DNA of 64,000 bases from an uncultured Verrucomicrobiota bacterium (lineage in GTDB: Bacteria; Verrucomicrobiota; Kiritimatiellia; RFP12; UBA1067): contig CAMZEN010000004.1 in NCBI GenBank assembly GCA_947305775.1, positions 1 to 64,000 on the forward strand, read 5' to 3'. This document shows, piece after piece, positions 27,170 to 37,203 of this stretch (its first letter is position 1; every line of letters starts with the position of its first letter). The translations under genes and the position numbers were made by a program. The notes under the pieces were generated by a model. The model ran no database searches and was not told the DNA's origin. It saw only the letters and a list, made by a program, of their open reading frames with translations.

Positions 27170-27615
27170 TGAACGGCTTCAATCCCGTTTTCGCCGAAAA
27201 TCGAAAGGCGCGGCACGACTATACCGTACTCGACACCATCGAGTGCGGTATCGTCTTGACGGGAACTGAGGTGAAGTCTGTCCGGCATGGGGAGGTCTCC
27301 CTTGCCGGATCCTACGCGGCAGTCCTTAGAAATGAGCTATGGCTCGTGGGGGCCGACATAGCCGCATACAAGTTCGGCAACCGCTTCAACCATGAGCCAA
27401 AGAGCATGCGAAAGCTACTTGTGCATGCGAAGGAGGTGCTGGACCTCAGGCTGAAGACGGAAGCGAAGGGGCTTACGCTTGTGCCCCTGAAGATGTACCT
27501 TAAAGGTGGACGCATAAAGGTCTCGATTGGCGTCTGCCGCGGAAAGGCCCTCCACGACAAACGCGACGCGCTCAAGAAGAAGGCTTTGCGTCGTGATATG
27601 GAGCGCGGACTGTAG
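27169..27615 (+). CDS. smpB: SsrA-binding protein
   Basis: ENRKARHDYTVLDTIECGIVLTGTEVKSVRHGEVSLAGSYA; LKMYLKGGRIKVSIGVCRGKALHDKRD. Confidence 0.96.
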   Translation: MNGFNPVFAENRKARHDYTVLDTIECGIVLTGTEVKSVRHGEVSLAGSYAAVLRNELWLVGADIAAYKFGNRFNHEPKSMRKLLVHAKEVLDLRLKTEAKGLTLVPLKMYLKGGRIKVSIGVCRGKALHDKRDALKKKALRRDMERGL

Positions 27616-27663
27616 ATTTTACGCTAGGCAACGGAATAAGCCAATTACGCAGGAAAGGGCAAT

Positions 27664-28650
27664 ATGGAACTGAAGCTTCCCAAAAAGGCACTCGTGACCG
27701 GCGCGGCGGGATTTCTCGGCAGCCATATTTGCCGCAGGTTGCTCGCGGAGGGCTATGAGGTGACGGCGCTCGACAATCTGTTCACGGGCACGAAGGACAA
27801 CATACTGGACTTGATGGACTCCAAGCGCTTCTCGTTCGTGCTCCACGATGTGACGCAGCCGTTCTGGGGCCGGTTCGACGAGATATACAACCTCGCCTGC
27901 CCTGCAAGTCCGATCCACTACCAGCACAATCCTGTGGAGACGCTTAAGTCCAGCGTGCTTGGAATCATGAACATGCTCGACCTTGCCCTTAAGACTAAGG
28001 CGAAGCTTCTCCACACCTCGACAAGCGAAGTATACGGCGACCCGCTGGTGCATCCGCAGGTGGAGAGCTACTGGGGCAACGTGAACACGATTGGCGTCAG
28101 GAGCTGCTACGATGAAGGCAAACGTTGCGCCGAGACGCTCTTGGCAGACTACCGCCGCGAGTTCGGCGTCGATGCACGCATGGTGCGAATCTTCAATACA
28201 TACGGCCCCAACATGCATCCGAAGGATGGGCGCGTCATCTCCAATTTCATCATGCAGGCTTTGGCGAATGAGGATATAACCCTTTTCGGCGACGGAATGC
28301 AGACGCGCAGCTTCCAATATTGCGACGATCTGATGGATGCGATGCGACGCTATATGGGTCTTCCACGCGATGTAGTGGACGGTTTCTGTGCACGGCATGG
28401 ACTTGGCGCGCCTGTCATCAACACCGGCAACCCGGGCGAGTATACTATTCGCGAACTTGCGGAAGAGACCTTGAGGCAGATTCCAGAGTCAACGTCGAAG
28501 ATAGTCTACCGCCCGATTCCGGCGGACGACCCCAAGCGTCGCAAGCCCGACATAACCCTTGCCAAGGAGCTTCTCGGTTGGGAGCCGAAGGTGCCGTTAA
28601 AGGATGGTCTTGCCAAGACGATAACTTACTTCAAGGGACTCGTAAAGTGA
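27664..28650 (+). CDS. NAD-dependent epimerase (UDP-glucuronate decarboxylase-like)
   Basis: [58 protein letters not shown]. Confidence 0.9.
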   Translation: MELKLPKKALVTGAAGFLGSHICRRLLAEGYEVTALDNLFTGTKDNILDLMDSKRFSFVLHDVTQPFWGRFDEIYNLACPASPIHYQHNPVETLKSSVLGIMNMLDLALKTKAKLLHTSTSEVYGDPLVHPQVESYWGNVNTIGVRSCYDEGKRCAETLLADYRREFGVDARMVRIFNTYGPNMHPKDGRVISNFIMQALANEDITLFGDGMQTRSFQYCDDLMDAMRRYMGLPRDVVDGFCARHGLGAPVINTGNPGEYTIRELAEETLRQIPESTSKIVYRPIPADDPKRRKPDITLAKELLGWEPKVPLKDGLAKTITYFKGLVK

Positions 28651-29885
28651 AGCTTCAGTTCCCTGCATGGCCCCAGTTTGACCGCAGAACGGAACGGAAG
28701 GTCGCGGAGATACTCAGGTCCGGCAAGGTAAACTACTGGACAGGTCCGCAGGGACGTGCGTTCGAAAAAGCTTGGAGCAAGTGGCTTGGCGTGCGAAACG
28801 CAGTCTCTGTGACCAACGGCACCGCTGCGCTGCATCTTGCGCTTACCGCGCTAGGGGTAGGTGCCGGAGACGAGGTAATCTGCACATCATACTCATTTAT
28901 AGCGTCGTCGTTCTGTGCCCTGATTGCGGGGGCGATGCCGGTATTCTGCGACGTCGGGGACGACCACCTCATTGACCCAATGAAGATAGAGCCGCTTATA
29001 ACGTCGCGCACCAAGGCCATTGTCGTTGTGCATCTCTATGGAATGGTCGCCGACATGGACCCGATTATGAAGATCGCCCGCAGGCATGGCATCTTCGTCG
29101 TGGAGGATTGCGCACAGTGCATCGGCGGAGAATACAACGGGCGCAAGGCGGGTACTATCGGCGATGTCGGATGCTTTTCATTCTGCCAGTCCAAGCAGAT
29201 AACGACTGGCGGTGAAGGTGGAATGATCTGCTGCAGCGATGACGGGCTTGCATGGGAACTGAGATCCCTAAGGGACCATGGCAGCGATGTAAAGGCTAAG
29301 CTCGAAGGTCGCAAGTCCACGGAGGGTCGCCCGTATGTGCACCGCCGCATCGGCTACAACTGCCGCATGACTGAGATACAGAGCGTGATTGGTCTAGGTG
29401 AGCTTGGCCGTTATGATCGCTGGAATCTGCCGCGCCGGCGCATGCTTGGCCGCGCACTCGTCGATGCGCTCAAGATCCATCCGCTCGTCAGGTTTTCGCC
29501 GATCGACACGCCAAAGCGCGTGAACAGCTACTGGCTTGCCCCGTTTGTCCTCAGAGAGGAGCTTCTCACGGTGCCGGTATCCAGGTTTGTCGCCGAGGTT
29601 CAGGCTGAAGGGGTCCAGGCATACGCCATATTCTGGCCTGAGATGTACAAAGAGGATGCCTACGTGAAGCGCCGCGGATTCGGCAGGGCGAACTATCCGT
29701 TCGACGATCCGGCGAACGGACGCATCGACTATGCATCCACGGACTGCCCCAACGCCCGCGCTATGGCCCGGGCGACAATAGCGTTCTGGACCCATCCGGT
29801 CTATACCCTTCGCCACATGGCGGCGGATGTTAGGGCTTTCAAGAAGGTCGCCGCGAAGTACATGAAGAAGGATCTTGTGAAGTGA
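28647..29885 (+). CDS. DegT/DnrJ/EryC1/StrS family aminotransferase
   Basis: [67 protein letters not shown]. Confidence 0.92.
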   Translation: MKLQFPAWPQFDRRTERKVAEILRSGKVNYWTGPQGRAFEKAWSKWLGVRNAVSVTNGTAALHLALTALGVGAGDEVICTSYSFIASSFCALIAGAMPVFCDVGDDHLIDPMKIEPLITSRTKAIVVVHLYGMVADMDPIMKIARRHGIFVVEDCAQCIGGEYNGRKAGTIGDVGCFSFCQSKQITTGGEGGMICCSDDGLAWELRSLRDHGSDVKAKLEGRKSTEGRPYVHRRIGYNCRMTEIQSVIGLGELGRYDRWNLPRRRMLGRALVDALKIHPLVRFSPIDTPKRVNSYWLAPFVLREELLTVPVSRFVAEVQAEGVQAYAIFWPEMYKEDAYVKRRGFGRANYPFDDPANGRIDYASTDCPNARAMARATIAFWTHPVYTLRHMAADVRAFKKVAAKYMKKDLVK

Positions 29886-30538
29886 AGCGGACGCCTGGAA
29901 AGTACACAAGTGGAGAGGAAGTCGCGAATGCCGTGACTCACGTCGTGGGATCCCACTTGGGCGCAGCGATGCTTGCGCTTCTCGTTTGGCAGGGTGCGAC
30001 AAGCAGTGTGGACGTTGCATGGAAGGTGACGAGCGCGTCCATATTTGGGTTTTCCATGATTCTCCTTTATGCAGTGTCGTCGGCATACCACACCATAACG
30101 TACCAGCCTGCCAAACGCGTGCTTCACGTGATGGACCACATGGCAATATATTTTCTCATTGCAGGCACTTATACGCCGTTCTGTCTTGTGACGCTTAGAC
30201 CTGCTCATCCTGGACTTGGGTGGACAATCTTCGGCATAGAGTGGGGTGCGGCGCTTTTGGGCATATTCTTCAAGTTGCGTACCACAGGGCGCTTTCGCTA
30301 CCTTTCGACAAGCGCATATGTCATAATGGGCTGGGTTGCGGTTTGTGCGATCGTTCCTCTTGTCCGTTCGCTCAAGGGGCTGGGCACCATGTGGCTTTCG
30401 GTCGGTGGAGGCCTTTACACACTTGGTTGCGTGTTTTATCTGTGGAAGTCTCTTCCGTATTCACACATGGTGTGGCATCTGTTTGTTCTTGCCGGCACGA
30501 TTTGCCACTTCTTTTGTGTGCTTTGGTATGTGATGTAA
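29882..30538 (+). CDS. Hemolysin III / PAQR family membrane protein
   Basis: EEVANAVTHVVGSHLG, YHTITYQPAKRVLHVMDHMAIYFLIAGTYTPFCLV. Confidence 0.9.
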   Translation: MKRTPGKYTSGEEVANAVTHVVGSHLGAAMLALLVWQGATSSVDVAWKVTSASIFGFSMILLYAVSSAYHTITYQPAKRVLHVMDHMAIYFLIAGTYTPFCLVTLRPAHPGLGWTIFGIEWGAALLGIFFKLRTTGRFRYLSTSAYVIMGWVAVCAIVPLVRSLKGLGTMWLSVGGGLYTLGCVFYLWKSLPYSHMVWHLFVLAGTICHFFCVLWYVM

Positions 30539-30594
30539 GCCCATCTAGCGGGAAATATGTTATAATACAACAGGCAAAAAGATAAAAAGGAGCT

Positions 30595-31032
30595 ATGCCA
30601 ATGAAGTCTGAAGAGAAGAAAACGGAACTGGCGATGCGCGCGGGCTTTACGCTCATGGAGATATTGGTCGCTGTGGCGATCATCGGCATCCTCGGCACGG
30701 TTGCCGTGCAGAGCATCGTGTCCAACCTGGAGACCGCCAAGAAGACCGCGGCCAAGGAGTCGGTGGACAACATCTCTAACGCCATCACGTCCTACTATCT
30801 GGCGAACAAGAAGTATCCCAGCGACCTTCGTGACCTCATAAAGGACAACGGCGAAGAAGAGCCGATCCTGAAGGGCGGCGATGGCGCGTTGGAAGATCCG
30901 TGGGGCACCGAATACAAGCTCGAAAAGAAGGGTGCTCGTCGTTTTGTCGTTATTTCCGCCGGCCCTGACGCTGAGTTCGGCAACGACGACGACATCCGCA
31001 GCGATACGACCAAGAAGTCGGGCTCCAACTGA
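30595..31032 (+). CDS. gspG: Type II secretion-type major pseudopilin GspG
   Basis: GFTLMEILVAVAIIGILGTVAVQSI; DPWGTEYKLE; GPDAEFGNDDDIRSD. Confidence 0.88.
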   Translation: MPMKSEEKKTELAMRAGFTLMEILVAVAIIGILGTVAVQSIVSNLETAKKTAAKESVDNISNAITSYYLANKKYPSDLRDLIKDNGEEEPILKGGDGALEDPWGTEYKLEKKGARRFVVISAGPDAEFGNDDDIRSDTTKKSGSN

Positions 31033-31055
31033 GACGACTGAACCCGCACGGCGCG

Positions 31056-31838
31056 ATGCGCAGGGCCTTCACGCTCATCGAGCTTCTTACTATCGTCGCC
31101 ATCATCGGCATAATGGTGACGGCTAGCGTAGTCAATGTACGGGCTGGACAGGGGGCGGTGCGTGTGCGTGCGGCTGCACGTGACATATTTGCGACCATAC
31201 GCCATGCTCGCAGTGTAGCGCTTGTGACGCAGCAGCCAAGCATCATAACATATTCCACGGGAACCGTTGACGACGAGGTCTGCGCCAAAGTCGAAATAAA
31301 CTCCGCGAAGATATTCGGCTCCGACTCGGTAAGGTCTGCGACTACGCTTGAAGGTGCAAATGTGAACCTGATCGATGAACCGCAGGACGCCGACAGCACA
31401 ACATCGGGTGAAGGTGGCGGGCAGACTGCAGAGGATGTGCTGTTCGCCCCCATCTCAGAGGATGTCGTGCGGGGCGTCAGGCTAAAGGTGTTGAAAGAGG
31501 GCGAAGAGCTGGACTACGTGTCGGATGAAGCAAAAGCCAAGCCTAAGATATCGGTATTCTCCAACGTGGATTATCTTATAGGCAAGTTGAATGATTCGAA
31601 GGCGAAAGCGGCAGAGGAAAAGGCGGCGGCGGAAAAGGATGCAATGGCTGCGGTTGCATCGGCTGCGTCAGGAATGGAAGACCAAGAGCCCGTTTCTATC
31701 GTTTGGGAGGTAAATGGACGTACGGAGCCGCACCGTGTTTGGGTGTATCCCAACGGCGCAACTCCCGACAAAGGTCTATGCATCAAGATAGACCGTTTCG
31801 GCGGAATGAAAGTTCTTGCCGAAGGGGAGGACGACTGA
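31056..31838 (+). CDS. GspH-like pseudopilin
   Basis: AFTLIELLTIVAIIGIMVTASVV; position in cluster. Confidence 0.7.
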   Translation: MRRAFTLIELLTIVAIIGIMVTASVVNVRAGQGAVRVRAAARDIFATIRHARSVALVTQQPSIITYSTGTVDDEVCAKVEINSAKIFGSDSVRSATTLEGANVNLIDEPQDADSTTSGEGGGQTAEDVLFAPISEDVVRGVRLKVLKEGEELDYVSDEAKAKPKISVFSNVDYLIGKLNDSKAKAAEEKAAAEKDAMAAVASAASGMEDQEPVSIVWEVNGRTEPHRVWVYPNGATPDKGLCIKIDRFGGMKVLAEGEDD

Positions 31839-32308
31839 TGGGGCGGCAGCACACGCGCAGCGGCTTTACGCTTCTTGAGGTGCTTTTTGCCGCGTTGATA
31901 CTGGGCTTTGGCCTTACGACGATATTGGTGTCGATGTCTCAGAGCCAGCGGATGATGATTTCGTCCACATATCTTGAAACGGCACAGGAGGTGATGGACC
32001 TTGGTGATATGGCATATCCGCTTTCAGATGTGCAGGATCCGGATAGCGATTTGGATGTGCCGGAGACAAAGGCCACCGAGCTGTGGGACAAGATAGCCGG
32101 CAAGAACGCGCGCCTGACCAGAGAGCAGGAGGAGAAGTTCCACAGTTACACATGGAAGCGTGAAGCGCTCAACAGGAACGACAGCGAAGAGGACATAAAG
32201 CGTTTAGGCAACCTGTATACCGTTCGCATAACTGTGCGTTGGGGTGACCGCCGGCGCGGGAATGGCGAGGAGGAAAGCTATGTGACGTTCTGGAGGAAGC
32301 CAGAATGA
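31838..32308 (+). CDS. GspI-like minor pseudopilin
   Basis: GFTLLEVLFAALILGFGLTTIL. Confidence 0.7.
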   Translation: MGRQHTRSGFTLLEVLFAALILGFGLTTILVSMSQSQRMMISSTYLETAQEVMDLGDMAYPLSDVQDPDSDLDVPETKATELWDKIAGKNARLTREQEEKFHSYTWKREALNRNDSEEDIKRLGNLYTVRITVRWGDRRRGNGEEESYVTFWRKPE

Positions 32309-33120
32309 GACGCGGCTTTACCATGGTAGAAATGCTGCTTGCCGTGCTCTTGGTCGGGGTGCTGACGACTGTGAGCGTGTTCACATTCAATGCTGTCAGC
32401 CGTGGTTGGCAGATATCGACCGACTACATGGACAAGATGCAACGCACGGATTTCGCGCTTAACCAAGTTATATCTGGATTGCGGAGCATGTACTATCCGC
32501 ATGACGGCAAGCAGGATGAGCGATACGGGTTTGTGCTCACCAACAACGGTGAAGGCGAAGACCCGGATGAATCCGACGTGATAGAATGGTCTAAGACCGG
32601 TTCTGCGATAGTCGGAAACAAAAGCGCAGTGGCCGATACCGTGCATAGAGTGCAGGTTATGGTTCTTGAAGAGGGCAATCATGACTACAAGGAAGAGATA
32701 GCTGTCACGGGGCTTTATGCCAGGCAGTGTCCAGATATTGCGCTTAGGCCCAAGGACAATCCAGATGACATTGACTTCAGCTTCGCAAATGACGACATGT
32801 ACCAGCCCGTGCTTGTGTCGGATGGAATCGTTGGGTTCAACTGCCGCGTTTTGAAGACTGCTGATAAGATTGAGGCAGAAAACGACGAGAGTGCTTTTGA
32901 AGACGAATTTGCGGAATCGAATTCGGTTCCATATAAGGTGGAGCTTACATTCCGTATAGCCGATCCGGAAGGGCGCAGTTATCGATCAAACACTGCTCCT
33001 GTCATGCGGATAATACGGATACCGATCCACGAACAATCGCTTGACGGCGCAACCATGCCTGGCGATGAAGAAAAGAAGGCAGAAGGACGATCCCGTCGAA
33101 GGCCTGCGGCGAGCAACTGA
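32305..33120 (+). CDS. GspJ-like minor pseudopilin
   Basis: GFTMVEMLLAVLLVGVLTTVSVFTFNAVSRGW. Confidence 0.72.
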   Translation: MRRGFTMVEMLLAVLLVGVLTTVSVFTFNAVSRGWQISTDYMDKMQRTDFALNQVISGLRSMYYPHDGKQDERYGFVLTNNGEGEDPDESDVIEWSKTGSAIVGNKSAVADTVHRVQVMVLEEGNHDYKEEIAVTGLYARQCPDIALRPKDNPDDIDFSFANDDMYQPVLVSDGIVGFNCRVLKTADKIEAENDESAFEDEFAESNSVPYKVELTFRIADPEGRSYRSNTAPVMRIIRIPIHEQSLDGATMPGDEEKKAEGRSRRRPAASN

Positions 33121-33135
33121 CGGTGGGGCTGCATA

Positions 33136-33177
33136 AAAAGCAAGGGGACGCTTCAACAGAAGCGCCCCACTGCTTTT
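33136..33177. terminator. Bidirectional terminator between convergent genes
   Basis: aaaagcaaggggacgcttcaacagaagcgccccactgctttt: imperfect long hairpin with A/T tracts. Confidence 0.8.
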
Positions 33178-33193
33178 CTGGCACGCTGCCTAA

Positions 33194-33547
33194 TTACTTG
33201 ACAGTAATGACAGAGTTGAACGTGCCCTGGTCGTTAGCGACCGCCTCGGCATTTTCAGGATCAGCGCACCATACGCCATCGATGACGTACTTGTACTGAT
33301 ATGTGCCGGGCATGAGGCTGAGAGTCGCCTCATAGACACCCTTGCGGGCCTTGTACGCCATCTTCTTGGCGGTCGGGTCCCAATCGTTGAACTCGCCGGC
33401 CACGTAGACGGCCTTATCCTTGTCAGCATGAACCGTGAACGTCACGGTCTGCTTTGCGGCCTTGGGAGCCTGGGGTTCCTCAAGTTTCGCAACTTTCTTG
33501 GCAACCACCTTTTCGGCGGGTGCCTTCTTGGTGTTCTTGATCTTCAT
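33194..33547 (-). CDS. Standalone CBM48/AMPK-type glycogen-binding domain protein with basic N-terminal tail
   Basis: VTFTVHADKDKAVYVAGEFNDWDPTAKKMAYKARKGVYEATLSLMPGTYQYKYVIDGVWCADPENAEAVANDQGTFNSVITV. Confidence 0.85.
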   Translation of the reverse strand: MKIKNTKKAPAEKVVAKKVAKLEEPQAPKAAKQTVTFTVHADKDKAVYVAGEFNDWDPTAKKMAYKARKGVYEATLSLMPGTYQYKYVIDGVWCADPENAEAVANDQGTFNSVITVK

Positions 33548-33718
33548 GATCGTGTTGTTTCCTTTTTTCTTGCCAGAAGAGCATCGTTGTGCCTTTTCGC
33601 ACAAACGGCGGAATATTATCTCATATTTTTTGAGAATGTCAATGGGGAAAGTGAAAACTTGATATAACAGGTTGATATGTGATACAATTCCGACGAACCA
33701 GAAACAGTAGAAAGGTGT

Positions 33719-35005
33719 ATGCGCATGAAGAGCAAGATGAGTGGGTGTTCGAGATTTTGGTCGTCCATGATGGTCGTTGCCGCGCTTGCAGCAAAAGATG
33801 CAGGCGAAGACGGCTGGCGCAGTGTAGTTGATTCACTTGTCGAAGAGACAGGTGATACCGTTTTCGTCGCGGAGCGTATCGTGTCCGGCGAGACCATGGC
33901 GGCGCTTCGTGAATTTCGTCCTCGTCATGTCGCATTCGTGATGCTGCCTGATGAGATAGACGATCAAACCGTTCGCGGCATAAAGCGCATGATGTGCGGC
34001 ATTGACGACGATCCGTTTGATGACGCCATGTGGGGGATAGTGACGGGCCCGACGGCGTCGGATGCCAGGCGCATGGCGGCATCGAAGGGCTTGAGCGAAG
34101 TTACGGCGGTTCTTGCGACGACCGGAGTGGACAAGGATATAGTGAAAGGCCCTGTAACCGTAATCTCAGATGCGTTCCCGGCAGGAGAATGGTGGCATAA
34201 GTCTGCGACGGGGGAGATTGCGCGTCATTCGACCACGGGCGACACTTCGCATGTGTTCGCCGAAGCATGGCGCAGGGACGACCCTGATTTGCTGTTGACC
34301 AGTTCGCATGCAAGCGAACGCAATCTGGAGATGCCGTTCTCTCGCGGGAATATCATCGCCTGCAAGGAGGGCTTTGCTGCCGCCGGGAATGCGCAGCTTA
34401 TAGATTATATGACCGGACAGGCAATAGATGGCGCGGCAGAGACGGTGGACATGCACCCCCTTGCCGCTCCATGCCGTGAGAAGGTATGGGTCGCGGCAGG
34501 GAACTGTCTTATAGGAAACCATAAGCCTGGATATGACATGGTTATGTCGGCATTGGGCTTCGGCAAGGTGAACCAGTTCGTCGGATACATCAAAACCACA
34601 TGGTATGGCGAAATTGGCTGGAATACATGGTCATATTTCGGCGGCTATGGTCTTGCTCTGAGCGAAAGCTGGTATGCGGCGAATCTGCTCCTTGAGAAGA
34701 AGCTTATGGATCCATCATCCAAGAGCGAGCGTGATATGCAAGGACTGGTGTGGGATTTTGACGGAACCGTATTCTACGGCAACCCACGCAAGCGCGTAAC
34801 GATACCGGGGCGCGAGCGGCGAGCGGCGTCAAAAGCCGGCGACCTTCCGTTGCTTGTGCTGTTCCCTGATTCGAAGCCGAGGCGTCGCCTTGTTTACGCC
34901 CCTGCAGGATTCGATGTCTTCGTTGCTGACGATTTTGCGTTTGTGACCGCATGGCCAGACCTTGACGACAACTGGCGCGATAGCCTTGTCTTTGCTGTTG
35001 AATAG
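33719..35005 (+). CDS. Putative caspase-fold (peptidase C25-like) protein
   Basis: LLLTSSHASERNLEMPF followed by VWVAAGNCLIGNHKPGYDMVMSALGFGKVNQFVGYIKTTWYG: His...Cys order of a clan CD fold. Confidence 0.45.
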   Translation: MRMKSKMSGCSRFWSSMMVVAALAAKDAGEDGWRSVVDSLVEETGDTVFVAERIVSGETMAALREFRPRHVAFVMLPDEIDDQTVRGIKRMMCGIDDDPFDDAMWGIVTGPTASDARRMAASKGLSEVTAVLATTGVDKDIVKGPVTVISDAFPAGEWWHKSATGEIARHSTTGDTSHVFAEAWRRDDPDLLLTSSHASERNLEMPFSRGNIIACKEGFAAAGNAQLIDYMTGQAIDGAAETVDMHPLAAPCREKVWVAAGNCLIGNHKPGYDMVMSALGFGKVNQFVGYIKTTWYGEIGWNTWSYFGGYGLALSESWYAANLLLEKKLMDPSSKSERDMQGLVWDFDGTVFYGNPRKRVTIPGRERRAASKAGDLPLLVLFPDSKPRRRLVYAPAGFDVFVADDFAFVTAWPDLDDNWRDSLVFAVE

Positions 35006-35090
35006 GCGCTGAGAGGCAAAGCATGCACCCCACGAGGGCTCATGAAAAATTTTTCAACTTACCCCCTTGCGCGGTGGGGGCAAGATATGA

Positions 35091-35096
35091 TATACT
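35091..35096 (+). promoter_or_regulatory. -10 element TATACT before the tRNA pair
   Basis: aagatatgatatactacc 22 nt before tRNA-Asp. Confidence 0.45.
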
Positions 35097-35117
35097 ACCA
35101 ATCACTTTCTGGAACAC

Positions 35118-35194
35118 GGGGTTGTGGCGCAATTGGTTAGCGCACTGGACTGTCGATCCGGGGGTTGCGGGTTCGAGCCCCGTCGACCCCGCCA
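35118..35194 (+). tRNA. tRNA-Asp (GTC), CCA encoded
   Basis: Cloverleaf: acceptor GGGGTTG/CGACCCC, anticodon loop ctGTCga, T-loop gttcgag, genomic CCA. Confidence 0.95.
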
Positions 35195-35219
35195 TTCTCG
35201 AGAAGGCCACAAACGAGAT

Positions 35220-35293
35220 TGCCTCGTGGTGTAATGGTAGCACCGCAGATTCTGATTCTGCTTGTTGGGGTTCGAGTCCCTGCGAGGCAACCA
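35220..35293 (+). tRNA. tRNA-Gln (CTG), CCA encoded
   Basis: Acceptor TGCCTCG/CGAGGCA, anticodon loop ttCTGat, gttcgag, genomic CCA. Confidence 0.93.
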
Positions 35294-35308
35294 TTATTGA
35301 TAAAAAGC

Positions 35309-35336
35309 CCTCGGCTGACACGCCGAGGTTTTTTTT
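35309..35336 (+). terminator. Intrinsic terminator after the tRNA pair
   Basis: cctcggc-tgacac-gccgagg followed by tttttttt. Confidence 0.9.
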
Positions 35337-35389
35337 GTAGGGAGATTTTGTGGGCATTGGTGCGGTATTTTTGCCACGCTGGGGCAAAG

Positions 35390-35400
35390 TATGGTATAAT
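35390..35400 (+). promoter_or_regulatory. extended -10 promoter TATGGTATAAT before fabF
   Basis: gcaaagtatggtataatacac. Confidence 0.65.
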
Positions 35401-35449
35401 ACACTAAAATTGTTTCCACTCTAAAGGCGGAAAGGGAGAAGTCTACACG

Positions 35450-36733
35450 ATGAAGAAAGTAATGATAACCGGAATCGGGATGCTTTGCGGTTGCGGCAAC
35501 GGCAAGGATGCGGTATGGAGCGCGGTGAAGTCCGGCAAGTCTGGCATACGCCGCATAACCAAGTTCGATCCTTCGCGTTGCACATGCCAGGTCGCGGGCG
35601 AGGTCAGGGATTTTCAGGAGTATGCGATCGACGGCGGTCTGATCGACAAGCGCGAGGCGCGGCACATGGCTCTCTTCTCCCAATATGTCGTCGCGGCGGC
35701 TGTCGAGGCGTGGCGCGACGCGGGCTACACTGAAGAGACAAAGCCCGACATGGATCGCGTCGCTACGCTCATCGGCAACGGAATAGGCGGCCTTGACGTC
35801 ACCGGCGACAACTACACGATTCTTTTCGAGCGTGGCCCTGAACGTCTTTCCCCGCTTGCCATTCCGGAGCTGATACCAAATGAGGCCGCGGGCAACGTCT
35901 CCATTGCGCTCGGCGCGAAGGGACCGGCGCAGGTGGTCGTAACGGCGTGCGCCAGCTCGACCGACGCAATCGGTTTTGCGCTCGACATGATTCGTGCCGG
36001 ACGCGCCGACGTGGTTATCGCAGGCGGTACCGAGGCTTCGATAATGGAGTTCACCGTAGGCGGCTTCATGAAGATGAAGGCGCTTTCCACCCACTTCAAC
36101 GACACGCCCGAGAAGTCGTCCCGTCCGTTCAACGTCGACCGTGACGGTTTTGTGATGGGCGAAGGCGCGGCGGTTCTCATACTTGAGAGCGAAGAGCACG
36201 CCAAGGCGCGCGGCGCTCGCGTATACTGCGAACTTGCCGGCTATGGTGCGACAGCCGATGCATATCACATCACCGCTCCCGATCCCTCCGGCGACGGCGC
36301 CGTGAAGGCGATAGAGGTTGCGCTCAAGGATGCGGGCATTGAAGACCGCTCGACGGTAGACTACATAAACGCCCACGGAACCTCGACCCACCTCAATGAT
36401 CAGATGGAGACCAAGGCGTTCAAGCGCGTCTTCGGCGAGGAGGGTGCCAAGAAGATCAACATCTCGTCCACAAAGTCGATGCACGGTCACCTCCTTGGCG
36501 GTACCGGTGCGCTTGAGGCCGCAATCACGGCTCTCTCGGTGAACGAAGGCTTCGTTCCTCCGACCATCAACTACGAAAAGCCCGACCTTGAGGTTGACGT
36601 AGAGAAGGGCGAGACTCCGCTGGACCTGAACTATACGCCAAACGTAGGCGTTGCCCGCGACATACGCGTTGCGCTTTCAAGTTCGCTTGGCTTTGGCGGA
36701 CATAACGGCATACTGGTCTTCAAGAAGGTCTGA
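35450..36733 (+). CDS. fabF: Beta-ketoacyl-ACP synthase II
   Basis: VVTACASSTDAIGFALDMIR (Cys), NAHGTSTHLND, STKSMHGHLLGGTGALE, SSLGFGGHNG. Confidence 0.96.
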   Translation: MKKVMITGIGMLCGCGNGKDAVWSAVKSGKSGIRRITKFDPSRCTCQVAGEVRDFQEYAIDGGLIDKREARHMALFSQYVVAAAVEAWRDAGYTEETKPDMDRVATLIGNGIGGLDVTGDNYTILFERGPERLSPLAIPELIPNEAAGNVSIALGAKGPAQVVVTACASSTDAIGFALDMIRAGRADVVIAGGTEASIMEFTVGGFMKMKALSTHFNDTPEKSSRPFNVDRDGFVMGEGAAVLILESEEHAKARGARVYCELAGYGATADAYHITAPDPSGDGAVKAIEVALKDAGIEDRSTVDYINAHGTSTHLNDQMETKAFKRVFGEEGAKKINISSTKSMHGHLLGGTGALEAAITALSVNEGFVPPTINYEKPDLEVDVEKGETPLDLNYTPNVGVARDIRVALSSSLGFGGHNGILVFKKV

Positions 36734-36737
36734 TGTG

Positions 36738-37202
36738 ATGGACTTCCCCGTTTTCAAGAACGTATACAACAAGCCCGGAATCGAGTTGCTGCCGCACAGG
36801 CCGCCGTTCCTCTTCGTGGATACGCTCCTCTCGGCGGACGAGACGGGCGCGGTCGGCGAATACACCTACACCGAGGAGAAGAACGATTTCTTCAAGGGGC
36901 ACTTCCCCGGCAATCCGATCGTCCCTGGTGTGGTGCTTGTGGAGTCCATGGCTCAGGTGGCGGGCGCCGGCATAGTGGCGCGTGGCGCGCTTGCGGCCGA
37001 GCCCGGCAAAGAGGCCGTGTTCGTGCTCGCGGCGGTTGAGGACGCCCGCTTCAGGAATCCGGTGCGTCCTGGCGACAAGATGACGACCGTCGTCGAGAAC
37101 GTCAAGGTGCGCTCCAAGCTCGGTGTGTTCAGCCTGAAGGGCTACGTCAACGGGCAGCTCGCATGCGATTGCACTGTCAAATGCATGCTTGGCGAAAAGT
37201 GA
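36738..37202 (+). CDS. fabZ: 3-hydroxyacyl-ACP dehydratase
   Basis: LLPHRPPFLFVD, FFKGHFPGNPIVPGVVLVESMAQVAG. Confidence 0.95.
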   Translation: MDFPVFKNVYNKPGIELLPHRPPFLFVDTLLSADETGAVGEYTYTEEKNDFFKGHFPGNPIVPGVVLVESMAQVAGAGIVARGALAAEPGKEAVFVLAAVEDARFRNPVRPGDKMTTVVENVKVRSKLGVFSLKGYVNGQLACDCTVKCMLGEK

Positions 37203-37203
37203 G

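Noticed and set aside
28320-28646. N-terminal extension of the DegT aminotransferase ORF
   Set aside because: The upstream part overlaps the epimerase gene; GTG at 28647 overlapping the previous stop gives a normal-length aminotransferase.
35040-35090. cccccttgcgcggtgggggcaag hairpin considered as a terminator or small RNA
   Set aside because: Alternative overlapping stems and no T tract; insufficient support.
35023-35340. 105-aa ORF across the tRNA genes
   Set aside because: Overlaps two well-formed tRNAs and a terminator; not a plausible protein.
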